This document shows, in pieces, positions 57,141 through 64,000 of a stretch of 64,000 bases of DNA. Positions within the stretch are counted from its first letter, which is position 1. Each line of letters opens with the position of its first letter. Made by a program: the position numbers and the translations under genes. The DNA is from Paracoccus hibiscisoli (lineage in GTDB: Bacteria > Pseudomonadota > Alphaproteobacteria > Rhodobacterales > Rhodobacteraceae), in assembly GCF_005048265.1 (NCBI RefSeq), contig NZ_SUNH01000009.1, forward strand, positions 98,367 to 162,366. Direction: 5' to 3'. Under the pieces are notes generated by a model, which did not search any database, was not told the origin of the DNA, and saw only the letters and a list, made by a program, of their open reading frames with translations.

Positions 57141-57808
57141 CGGCGCGCGGGTCCGGACAGGGCGAAGGCGATGCCAAGGACCAGCCCGGCAAGCCCGCCG
57201 CCCAGATGGGCCTGCCAGGCGATCGCGGGCATCAGCAGCGTCAGCACGATGTTCAGCCCCAGGATCAGCGCGGTGGCGCGGATCAGCGGGGCCATGGAGC
57301 GGTGGCGGCGGCGCAGGCTGATCGCGGCATGGCCGACCAGCGCGCCGGCCAGACCGAAGACCGCGCCAGAGGCGCCGACCATCGGGCCCGCGGCGGGCTC
57401 CATCCAGGCGAACACGGCACCGGCCACGATCTGGCTGACCAGATAGGTCAGCGCCATGCGCCCCGATCCGATCATGCGGACCAGTTCGCGCCCCACCGCC
57501 GCCAGCGAGATCATGTTCATCGCCAGATGCGGCACCCCGCCATGCAGCAGGCCATAGGTCAGGAACATCACCACGCCCTGACCCGGATAAAGCCCCGCGG
57601 CCCCGGACATCAGCGGCGGCCAGAACCCGCCCAGCATCACCCCCGCCACGCGGGCCGAGCCCAGGCCCAGCATCGGGCCGGCCCAGGTCAGCGCCTCGAT
57701 CAGGCAGCAGGCGACGATCACCCCGCGCAGCCACAGCGGCAGCGGCGCGGGCCCACGGTCGGCGCGGGCCACCTGCGGAAAGGCGACCGGGCGGCCGGGA
57801 TCGGTCAT
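57137..57808 (-). CDS. rhomboid intramembrane serine protease
   Basis: The 223-residue protein has six hydrophobic helices. The catalytic dyad is Ser147 (GASGAVFGL) and His201 (WQAHLGG), and the oxyanion asparagine is Asn98 (HLAMNM). The family cleaves membrane-anchored substrates within the bilayer. It is the last gene of the minus-strand group CnoX, LON-domain, Trm112, rhomboid, starting 9 bases after the Trm112 stop. Its substrate is unknown. Confidence 0.92.
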   Translation of the reverse strand: MTDPGRPVAFPQVARADRGPAPLPLWLRGVIVACCLIEALTWAGPMLGLGSARVAGVMLGGFWPPLMSGAAGLYPGQGVVMFLTYGLLHGGVPHLAMNMISLAAVGRELVRMIGSGRMALTYLVSQIVAGAVFAWMEPAAGPMVGASGAVFGLAGALVGHAAISLRRRHRSMAPLIRATALILGLNIVLTLLMPAIAWQAHLGGGLAGLVLGIAFALSGPARR

Positions 57809-57817
57809 GGGCGGGTG

Positions 57818-58006
57818 TCAGTCATCGGCGCGGATCTGGCGGGCCTCGTCGATCAGCATGATCGGGATGCCGGAGCGGATCGGAAAGGCAAGGCCTGCCG
57901 CGTGGGACACCAGCTCTTGTGCGGCGGCGTCATAGCGCAGGGTGGTGTGGGTCACCGGGCAGACCAGCGCCTCCAGCATGTGGCGGTCATAGGGGGCATC
58001 GGTCAT
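57818..58006 (-). CDS. Trm112-like protein
   Basis: The 62-residue protein follows the bacterial Trm112 pattern ([17 protein letters not shown] and [15 protein letters not shown]). Only one cysteine is present, as is common in bacterial members that have lost the zinc site. In eukaryotes and archaea Trm112 activates several methyltransferases; bacterial roles are inferred. It overlaps the LON-domain gene by four bases (ATGA). Confidence 0.9.
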   Translation of the reverse strand: MTDAPYDRHMLEALVCPVTHTTLRYDAAAQELVSHAAGLAFPIRSGIPIMLIDEARQIRADD

Positions 58007-58629
58007 TGCAGACGTTCCTCGTTCTCGCCGCCATGCAGGGCGAATTCGATCAGGCCGACCAGCAGTTCGCGCCGGTCCGACAGGGTGGGGGATTCCAACA
58101 GCGCCTGCTTGTCGCCGGGGCCGAAGGGCAGCATCATCGACAGCGAGTTGATCAGCAGCTCATCCTCGGCCTCGGCGGCGGCGTCCCAATCGGTCGACAG
58201 CTCCTGCGTCTGCATGTAGCGGTCCAACAGCGAGAACAGCGCCTTGCGGTCCAGGCCCGGGTCCTGCTCGGGGCCGCCCAGATCGCGGGCAAAGGACGAC
58301 CAGTCCACCCGCGCCTGCAGATAGGGGGCAAAGCCCTCCTCGACCTCCTGCAGGCGGAAGCGTGACACCGCCCCGAGCGAGATCATCATCCGCCCATCGC
58401 CGGTCTCGGAAAACGCCACCACGCGGCCCGCGCAGCCGATGGCGGACAGGCCGTCGCCCTCGGGCTGGATCATGCCGATCAGGCGGTGGTCGGTCTTGAG
58501 CGTATCATCCAGCATCTGCAGATAGCGCGGCTCGAACAGGTGCAGCGGCAGGCGGGCGCGCGGCATCAGCACGGCGCCCGGCAGCGGGAACAGGGGGATG
58601 CGGTCGGGCAGGTCGAAACGCAGCACCAT
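58003..58629 (-). CDS. LON substrate-binding domain protein
   Basis: The 208-residue protein consists of the Lon N-terminal domain alone. It shows [29 protein letters not shown] at its start, GCAGRVV and [16 protein letters not shown] later. No ATPase or protease domain is present. Stand-alone LON domains are thought to bind unfolded or specific proteins. It starts 3 bases after cnoX stops and is coupled to Trm112, so it sits within a proteostasis operon. Confidence 0.9.
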   Translation of the reverse strand: MVLRFDLPDRIPLFPLPGAVLMPRARLPLHLFEPRYLQMLDDTLKTDHRLIGMIQPEGDGLSAIGCAGRVVAFSETGDGRMMISLGAVSRFRLQEVEEGFAPYLQARVDWSSFARDLGGPEQDPGLDRKALFSLLDRYMQTQELSTDWDAAAEAEDELLINSLSMMLPFGPGDKQALLESPTLSDRRELLVGLIEFALHGGENEERLQ

Positions 58630-58632
58630 CGG

Positions 58633-59544
58633 TCAGGCGAAGATCAGCGAGGACAGGCGGCGGCGGCCCTTCTGTCCCACCGGATCGGTGGGCTTGAGGC
58701 TGTCGAAGATGGTCAGCAGCTGCGCCTTGGCCGCGCCCTCGTTCCAGTCGCGGTCGCGGCGGAAGCTGTCCAGCAGCACGTCGATGGCGGCCTCCAGCTG
58801 CCCGTCGGCATGCAGGGCCTGGGCGTATTCCAGACGCGCTTGCTGATCGGCGGGGTCGGCCTCGACCCGGGCGGCCAGATCGTCCAGGGGACCGGCGCTG
58901 GCGGCCTGCTGGGCCAGGGCCAGCTGGGCGCGGGCGGCCTCGATGGGGCCGGCATGGGTTAGGGCTGGGGGGACCTGGGTCAGGGTGGAGGCGGCCGCAG
59001 CCGGATCGCCCGCCGCCAGATGGGCGCGGATCAGGCCGCCCCAGGCCTCGGGGCTGTCGGGCAGCTCTCCGATGATGGCGGTGAAGGTCTCGACGGCATC
59101 GGCGGCCTCGTTGTCCTCGATCATCTGCTCGGCGGCGGCCAGCGCGTCGGCCAGGCCGCCGTCATCGCCGGACAGGGCGGCCAGCTTGTCGACGAACTGC
59201 TTGATCTGGCTGGCGGGCAGCGCGCCCTGGAAGGCATCGACCGGCTGGCCCTTGTAGAAGGCATAGACCGTCGGGATCGACTGCACCCGCAGCTGACCGG
59301 CGATCATCTGGTTCTGGTCCACGTCGATCTTGGCCATGCGGATGCGGCCCTTGTGGCGGGCGACCTCGGCCTCCAGCGCGGGGCCGAGGGTCTTGCACGG
59401 CCCGCACCAGGGTGCCCAAAAATCGACGATGACGGGCACCTCCATCGAGGCCTCGACGACCTCGGTCATGAAGGTCGCCTCGGTCACGTCCTTGATGAAG
59501 TCGTCGGTCTTGGGCGTCTGCGCCCCGTCGAAAAGCATGGTCAT
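58633..59544 (-). CDS. cnoX: thioredoxin-TPR chaperedoxin (CnoX/YbbN)
   Basis: The 303-residue protein joins a thioredoxin domain (about 15-125) with an active WCGPC motif (Cys47, Cys50) to C-terminal tetratricopeptide-like helices (about 130-303). CnoX proteins hold unfolded clients under oxidative stress and hand them to GroEL. Unlike E. coli, which has SQHC, the CxxC is intact here, as in Caulobacter, so thiol chemistry is possible. The ATG at 59544 is preceded by GGGGA. It leads the LON, Trm112, rhomboid genes. Confidence 0.92.
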   Translation of the reverse strand: MTMLFDGAQTPKTDDFIKDVTEATFMTEVVEASMEVPVIVDFWAPWCGPCKTLGPALEAEVARHKGRIRMAKIDVDQNQMIAGQLRVQSIPTVYAFYKGQPVDAFQGALPASQIKQFVDKLAALSGDDGGLADALAAAEQMIEDNEAADAVETFTAIIGELPDSPEAWGGLIRAHLAAGDPAAAASTLTQVPPALTHAGPIEAARAQLALAQQAASAGPLDDLAARVEADPADQQARLEYAQALHADGQLEAAIDVLLDSFRRDRDWNEGAAKAQLLTIFDSLKPTDPVGQKGRRRLSSLIFA

Positions 59545-59616
59545 GGCGTCCCCGTGGGTCGAAAGCGTTGGCCCCAATATGGGGCAGGCATCCGGCCAGC
59601 GAAAGGGCCGATCATG

Positions 59617-60402
59617 TCACAGATCAAAGCTGGCCAGCACCGGGACATGGTCGCTTGGCTGGTCCCAGCCCCGCACCGGGCGCAGGATGCGGCTGGAATG
59701 GGCGGCGCCCGCGATGTCGCGGCTGGCCCAGATGTGATCCAGCCGGCGGCCCTTGTCGGCGGCGTCCCAATCCTTGGCGCGATAGCTCCACCAGCTGTAA
59801 AGCAGCCCCTGCGGGATGTCCTGGCGCGTCACGTCGACCCAGTCCCCGGCATCCTGGGCGGCCAGCAGATGCTCGACCTCGATGGGGGTGTGGCTGACGA
59901 TATTCAGCAGCTGCTTGTGCGACCAGACGTCGTCCTCGCGCGGGGCGATGTTCAGGTCGCCCACCAGGATCGACCGGGCCGGGCGGTCGGCATGAAAGAC
60001 GTCGCGCATCTCGGTCAGGAAATCCAGCTTTTGCCCGAATTTCAGGTTCTGCTCACGATCGGGTATGTCGCCGCCCGCAGGCACATACATGTTGTGGATC
60101 ACCACCCCGTTGGGCAGCCGCGCCGAGACATGCCGCGCATGGCCCAGGGCGGCATAGTCGCGGTCGCCCGCATCCTCCAGCGGCAGGCGCGACAGGATGG
60201 CCACGCCGTTATACCCCTTCTGCCCCCGCGCGACGATGTGGCCGTATCCCAGTTCGGCAAAGCGGGTCAGGGGGATCTTGTCCACGGGCGCCTTGCATTC
60301 CTGCAGGCACAGGATGTCGGGGCGCTCCTCCTCCAGGAACCGGGCGACCAGCCCCTCGCGCAGGCGGACAGAGTTGATGTTCCAGGTGGCGATGGTGAAC
60401 AT
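59617..60402 (-). CDS. xthA: exodeoxyribonuclease III
   Basis: The 261-residue EEP-family nuclease repairs abasic sites and removes 3' blocks. Visible motifs are TWNINSVRLR at the start, LCLQECK (catalytic glutamate), YNGVAILSR, LVGDLNIAP, the RLDHIWAS loop and SDHVPVLA at the C terminus. The ATG at 60402 begins the conserved MFTIATWN. It precedes cnoX by 72 bases on the same strand. Confidence 0.95.
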   Translation of the reverse strand: MFTIATWNINSVRLREGLVARFLEEERPDILCLQECKAPVDKIPLTRFAELGYGHIVARGQKGYNGVAILSRLPLEDAGDRDYAALGHARHVSARLPNGVVIHNMYVPAGGDIPDREQNLKFGQKLDFLTEMRDVFHADRPARSILVGDLNIAPREDDVWSHKQLLNIVSHTPIEVEHLLAAQDAGDWVDVTRQDIPQGLLYSWWSYRAKDWDAADKGRRLDHIWASRDIAGAAHSSRILRPVRGWDQPSDHVPVLASFDL

Positions 60403-60521
60403 GGGCGCGCTCCTTTTGGGCGCGGACCCTAGCGGCGCGGGAGGGGGGTGTCGAGACGCGCGGCGCAGGCTTGTCATATCCCGGATGCGCGTTATGCATG
60501 AGGGACCGCAGGAGGGCCGTG

Positions 60522-61838
60522 ATGAAGCTGACCATCGACGAGGCGCTGACGCGCGGCGGCACCGGCCGGTTCCAGTGGCGGCTGCTGGGCATCTTCGGGC
60601 TGGTCTGGGCCGCGGATGCGATGCAGGTCATCGCGGTCGGCTTTGCCGCGCCCTCGGTCGCGGCGACGTTCGGGGTGGACCGGGTGACGGCGCTGCAGAT
60701 CGGGACGGTGTTCTTTCTGGGCATGTTCCTGGGCGCATTCGGGTTCGGGCGCCTGGCCGACCGCATCGGGCGCAAATGGGTGCTGGTGGGGACCGTCGCG
60801 ATGGACGCGGTCTTTGGGCTGGCCTCCGTCATGGCGGGCGATTTCACGGTGCTGCTGGTCCTGCGCTTTCTGACCGGGGTGGCGGTGGGCGGCACGCTGC
60901 CCGTCGATTACGCGATGATGGCCGAATTCCTGCCGCCCCGGAATCGCGGTCGCTGGCTGGTCTGGCTGGAGGGGTTCTGGGCGGTCGGCACGATCATCGT
61001 GGCGATGACCGCATGGGCGGCGGCCAGCTGGGGCGCCGCGGCCCCTTGGCGGTGGATCTTTCTGGTCGCGGCCCTGCCCGCGCTGATCGGGTTCGTCCTG
61101 CGGTTCTGGATACCGGAAAGCCCGATGTATCTGGTCCGCAAGGGCCGCCAGGCCGAGGCCCGCGCCGTCATCGACCAGGTGCTGCGCGTGAACGGCGCGG
61201 CCCCCCTGCCACCCGCGGCCCATCTGCGCCCCGCCCCCGTCGCCGAAGGGGCCGCACGCTCGATCATGGACGGGCCGCTGCGCCGCGCCACCATCGGCAT
61301 CCTGGCGGTGTGGTTTCTGGTCTCGCTGTCCTATTATGGGGTGTTCGTCTGGGTGCCCGGGCAGCTGGCGACCGAGGGGTTCGGCTTTGTCCGGGGATAC
61401 GGCTTCCTGGTGATCCTGGCGCTGGCGCAGGTGCCGGGATACGCGCTGGCGGCCTGGGGGGTAGAGGCCTGGGGCCGCCGCCCCACGCTGGCGGGGTTCC
61501 TGATCCTGTCGGCGGCGGGCTGCGGGCTGTTCGCCTTTGCGACCAGCGGGGCGGTGGTCGCCGCGTCGCTGATCGTGATGAGCTTTGCGCTGCTGGGCAG
61601 TTGGGGCGCGCTTTATGCGTTCACGCCAGAGCTGTATCCGACGCATCTGCGCGGCACCGGCATGGGCACGGCCAGCGCCATGGCGCGCTTGGGCGGCATC
61701 CTGGCGCCCAGCCTGCTGGCCGTCGTGTTCGCGCGCGGGTTCGGCCTGGCCATCGGCAGCTTTGCCGTGCTGCTGGTCCTGGCTGCCGCCGCCCTGACAT
61801 GGGTCCGAATCGAGACGCGCGACCGCGCCATCGGCTGA
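60522..61838 (+). CDS. MFS transporter, sugar/aromatic-acid type
   Basis: The 438-residue protein has twelve hydrophobic helices. MFS signatures include GRLADRIGRKWVLV after helix 2 and a second RLADRIG-like turn EAWGRRPTLAGF in the second half. PESPMYLVRKGRQAEA in the central loop is typical of the sugar-porter and aromatic acid:H+ symporter branch. AGGAGGG precedes the ATG at 60522. Substrate unknown. Confidence 0.9.
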   Translation: MKLTIDEALTRGGTGRFQWRLLGIFGLVWAADAMQVIAVGFAAPSVAATFGVDRVTALQIGTVFFLGMFLGAFGFGRLADRIGRKWVLVGTVAMDAVFGLASVMAGDFTVLLVLRFLTGVAVGGTLPVDYAMMAEFLPPRNRGRWLVWLEGFWAVGTIIVAMTAWAAASWGAAAPWRWIFLVAALPALIGFVLRFWIPESPMYLVRKGRQAEARAVIDQVLRVNGAAPLPPAAHLRPAPVAEGAARSIMDGPLRRATIGILAVWFLVSLSYYGVFVWVPGQLATEGFGFVRGYGFLVILALAQVPGYALAAWGVEAWGRRPTLAGFLILSAAGCGLFAFATSGAVVAASLIVMSFALLGSWGALYAFTPELYPTHLRGTGMGTASAMARLGGILAPSLLAVVFARGFGLAIGSFAVLLVLAAAALTWVRIETRDRAIG

Positions 61839-61896
61839 GCGCGGAACAACGGGCGCGCCCGCCCGTTCCCCTGCCACATCAAGGAAAGGACAGATC

Positions 61897-62871
61897 ATGG
61901 GCCAACTGGTCGACGGCGTCTGGAAGGACGAATGGTATGACACCGACAGCACCGGCGGCGCGTTCAAGCGCGACGAATCGAAATTCCGCAACTGGGTCAC
62001 CGCCGACGGCAGCGCCGGACCCACCGGGACGGGCGGGTTCAAGGCCGAAAGCGGGCGCTATCACCTGTATGTCAGCCATGCCTGCCCTTGGGCGCATCGC
62101 ACGCTGATCTTTCGGGCGCTGAAGGGGCTGGAGGATCACATCGCGGTTTCGGCCGTGCATCCCGACATGCTGAAGGACGGGTGGGAGTTTCGCACCGATT
62201 TCGACGGCGCGACCGGCGACCGTCAGTTCGGGTTCGCCTATCTGCGTGAGGTCTATCTGAAGGCGAAACCCGATGCCTCGGGCCGGGTCACGGTGCCGGT
62301 CCTGTGGGACCGCCAGACCGACCAGATCGTGTCGAACGAAAGCGCGGACATCATCCGCATGTTCAATTCGGCCTTTGACGGGGTGACCGGGAACACCGAC
62401 GATTACTGGCCCGAAGCGCTGCGCGACCGCATCGCCCCGATCAACGACCGCATCTATGACACGGTCAACAACGGCGTCTACAAGGCGGGCTTTGCCACCA
62501 GCCAGGAGGCCTATGACAAGGCCGTCCATCCGCTGTTCGACAGCCTGGACTGGATCGAGGGGCTGCTGACCAAGAACCGCTATCTGACCGGCGACCGCAT
62601 CACCGAGGCCGATTGGCGGCTGTTTACCACCGTCCTGCGATTCGATGCGGTCTATCACACGCATTTCAAGTGCAACCGCCGCCGGATCATCGACTATCCG
62701 AACCTGTGGGGATGGGCGCGCGAGCTGTATCAATGGCCGGGCGTGGCGGAGACCGTGCATCCCGACCACTTCATCCGGCACTATTACTACAGCCACGACA
62801 CGGTGAACCCGCATCGCATCGTGCCCATCGGTCCCGATATCGACTGGTCCGAACCCCATGGGCGCGGCTGA
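61897..62871 (+). CDS. glutathionyl-hydroquinone reductase (Xi-class GST)
   Basis: The 324-residue cytosolic enzyme is of the YqjG/PcpF type. The N-terminal thioredoxin fold carries the catalytic CPWAHR with Cys63. The C-terminal helical domain includes TEADWRLFTTVLRFDAVYHTHFKCN-type sequence and YYSHDTVNPHRIVPIGP at the end. It reduces glutathionyl-hydroquinones with glutathione. It follows the MFS gene by 58 bases, so the two may be co-transcribed. It is the last intact gene before the insertion sequences. Confidence 0.94.
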   Translation: MGQLVDGVWKDEWYDTDSTGGAFKRDESKFRNWVTADGSAGPTGTGGFKAESGRYHLYVSHACPWAHRTLIFRALKGLEDHIAVSAVHPDMLKDGWEFRTDFDGATGDRQFGFAYLREVYLKAKPDASGRVTVPVLWDRQTDQIVSNESADIIRMFNSAFDGVTGNTDDYWPEALRDRIAPINDRIYDTVNNGVYKAGFATSQEAYDKAVHPLFDSLDWIEGLLTKNRYLTGDRITEADWRLFTTVLRFDAVYHTHFKCNRRRIIDYPNLWGWARELYQWPGVAETVHPDHFIRHYYYSHDTVNPHRIVPIGPDIDWSEPHGRG

Positions 62872-62889
62872 GCGGGCCCTGTGAATGAG

Positions 62890-63777
62890 ATGGGATGGTC
62901 GAGAGCGAGCCGGGGCTATCCCGTCCCTGCTTGGCGCGCTGGCCGGGCAGGATCAAAGGGCAGGGTTAGAGGCAGGTCCGGTTTCGCAGTGGCTGTAGAG
63001 CGGCCTGGTCGAAACCGGATATATGCGTCAAGACGCGGCACGTGACGGCGGCGCTGTCGGCGTGGATCAACAGGACGGACAGGAACGACGCGCGGCATTG
63101 ACCAGGTGATGCGCGTTGGCCTGTTTCGCCCCGTCCACGTCACGACAGAGCGGGGCTCAGAGATCAGAATGTTGCTGACGTGCAAATTCCTGCAGTCGAC
63201 GATCATCAGTGCCTTGCGCAAGTTCGGCTTGAAGGCTGGCGTTGTCACGCGACCACAGGTCGAGGCACTGGTGATGGGTCTGATCAAGGAATGCTCCCAC
63301 CTTGCGATGACAATCGCGCCGCTGCTTGGAAGTCCGGCGCGCGCTTCGTAAGGCGTATCAACGCCTGCACAAGGCCATAAACCGGCTGGACGCAGACGAT
63401 GGCATCTGCCGTCTGCTCATGACCGCACCGGGGGTCGGTCCGCCCGTCTCACTCACCGTCAGGGCAGGCATCGACGAGGCTGCCCGCTTCGGCCGATCAC
63501 GTCGCCCGCCCCATTTCGGCCTGACACCCGCGCGCGATCAATCAGGCGAGTTGGACCGCGAGCGGGGTGCCTTCCAGTGTGGAGGTGCTGGTGTCAGATG
63601 GTCGCGGGTTAAGGCAGCTGGCATCATCATGCGCCAGAGGATCAAACGCGCTCCATCGAAGGTCTAGTACATGGCCCAGGCCAAGTGCCGCGGTTCTGCT
63701 AAGGCCCGCGTTGCTGTGGCCCGACATCGGGCGACTACCTGCATCGGATGTGGATCGACAATACGGAACGTCGCTAG
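62890..63777 (+). pseudogene. decayed IS110-family transposase
   Basis: Fragments of one IS110-type transposase appear in order in shifting frames. These are EAGPVSQWL then a stop near 62990, CVKTRHVTAALSAW and NRTDRNDAR with a frameshift near 63095, VMRVGLFRPVHVTTERGSEIRMLLT, LLMTAPGVGPPVSLTVRAGIDEAARF (about 63410), HFGLTPARDQSGELDRE, and HRMWIDNTERR with a stop at 63775. Several stops and frameshifts make it inactive. The lower GC content differs from its neighbours. The DEDD-RuvC N-terminal part is the most damaged. The element ends abut an IS5-like end. Confidence 0.8.
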
Positions 63778-64000
63778 GCCGTGTTGACAAAAGGGATTCA
63801 CAACGCGGTTCGGGCATGATTCAAGCTGGTATCTGCGATCGAGACCAGCTTGGCACGAGACCTGATGTCGGACGAGGAATGGGCGTTCTTTGAACGGTTT
63901 ATCCTGGCGGTCCGTGCGCCGAACGGGCGCAAACCGACCAACCACCGCCTTGTTCTTGATGGGATATTCTGGATCGCTCGCACCGGTGCCCCATGGCGCG
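63776..64000 (+). mobile_element. IS5-family insertion sequence, left end (cut by window edge)
   Basis: The sequence beginning GCCGTGTTGACAAAAGG just after the IS110 remnant's last codon looks like the terminal inverted repeat of an IS5/IS427-like element. Its transposase frame opens about 75 bases further in. The exact boundary and target duplication cannot be fixed because the right end is outside the window. Confidence 0.65.
63865..64000 (+). CDS. IS5-family transposase, N-terminal part (partial)
   Basis: The first 45 residues are visible before the window ends: MSDEEWAFFERF, then APNGRKPTNHRLVLDG and FWIARTGAPWR. This is the N-terminal DUF4096-type domain of IS5/IS1031-like transposases. 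The frame has no stop to the edge, so the element may be intact. The ATG at 63865 is taken; an in-frame TTG at 63850 would add MARDL, which related transposases often have. Confidence 0.85.
   Translation, partial: MSDEEWAFFERFILAVRAPNGRKPTNHRLVLDGIFWIARTGAPWR

Noticed and set aside
1..64000. CRISPR array, rRNA or tRNA genes
   Set aside because: No regularly spaced repeats, no 16S/23S-like conserved stretches and no cloverleaf with a TTCGA-type loop were noticed in the gaps between genes. A tRNAscan-type search would be decisive.

Overview
The window reads as a chromosomal segment of a high-GC alphaproteobacterium of the Rhodobacteraceae, most like Paracoccus. This rests on protein character, third-position G/C bias in all housekeeping genes, an RNA leader resembling the alphaproteobacterial serC motif, a membrane-bound ferritin of MbfA type, an IalB-family protein and a class 3 (Rhizobium type) asparaginase. 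It was judged by reading, not by database search. About 65 genes are packed with short gaps. No rRNA, tRNA, CRISPR array or prophage was seen. No gap over 300 bases lacks a feature except the decayed insertion sequence at the right end.

Layout. 0.2-7 kb: NAD salvage (pncA-pncB), a DASS anion transporter, TrhO and the malic enzyme MaeB. 7-13.3 kb: the Anbu proteasome-like protease and its usual partners (transglutaminase, alpha-E protein, permuted ATP-grasp), here split by a cpdB nucleotidase on the other strand. 13.4-16.7 kb: thiolase, a STAS/anti-sigma-kinase pair, HspQ and a metallophosphatase. 16.8-20.6 kb: the complete serine pathway (serA, serC, serB) with a structured leader before serC. 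20.7-28.4 kb: TSUP transporter, asparaginase, IalB, RlmN, RsgA, a LOG-family protein, DapD, YaiI and ExoD. 28.5-34 kb: a long minus-strand run in which a NarX/NarL-type two-component system leads into DUF2478, a TusA-like sulfur carrier, the iron exporter MbfA, an AEC transporter and an enoyl-CoA hydratase. 34-40.3 kb: free-methionine sulfoxide reductase, LysE exporter, RluA pseudouridine synthase, TVP38 protein, metallo-hydrolase, saccharopine dehydrogenase and sugar dehydrogenase. 40.3-50.8 kb: MutL, two M16 peptidases, P450, DUF3035 lipoprotein, LspA, PurH, a 58-residue protein and RsmB. 50.9-57.1 kb: SDHAF4-like protein, amidase, DapC, FtsK and a DUF2268 protease. 57.1-60.4 kb: a minus-strand proteostasis group (CnoX, LON-domain protein, Trm112, rhomboid) behind ExoIII. 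60.5-62.9 kb: MFS transporter and glutathionyl-hydroquinone reductase. 62.9-64 kb: a decayed IS110 transposase abutted by the left end of an IS5-family element.

Together this is mostly core metabolism and quality control: serine and lysine (DapC/DapD) synthesis, NAD salvage, ribosome maturation (RlmN, RsgA, RsmB, RluA), redox and protein repair, and envelope proteases. The parts most worth a second look are the split Anbu amidoligase cluster, the two-component/DUF2478/TusA/MbfA run, the serC leader, a family of hairpin repeats with a conserved ATATTTTC-type arm, and LspA with histone-like basic tails.
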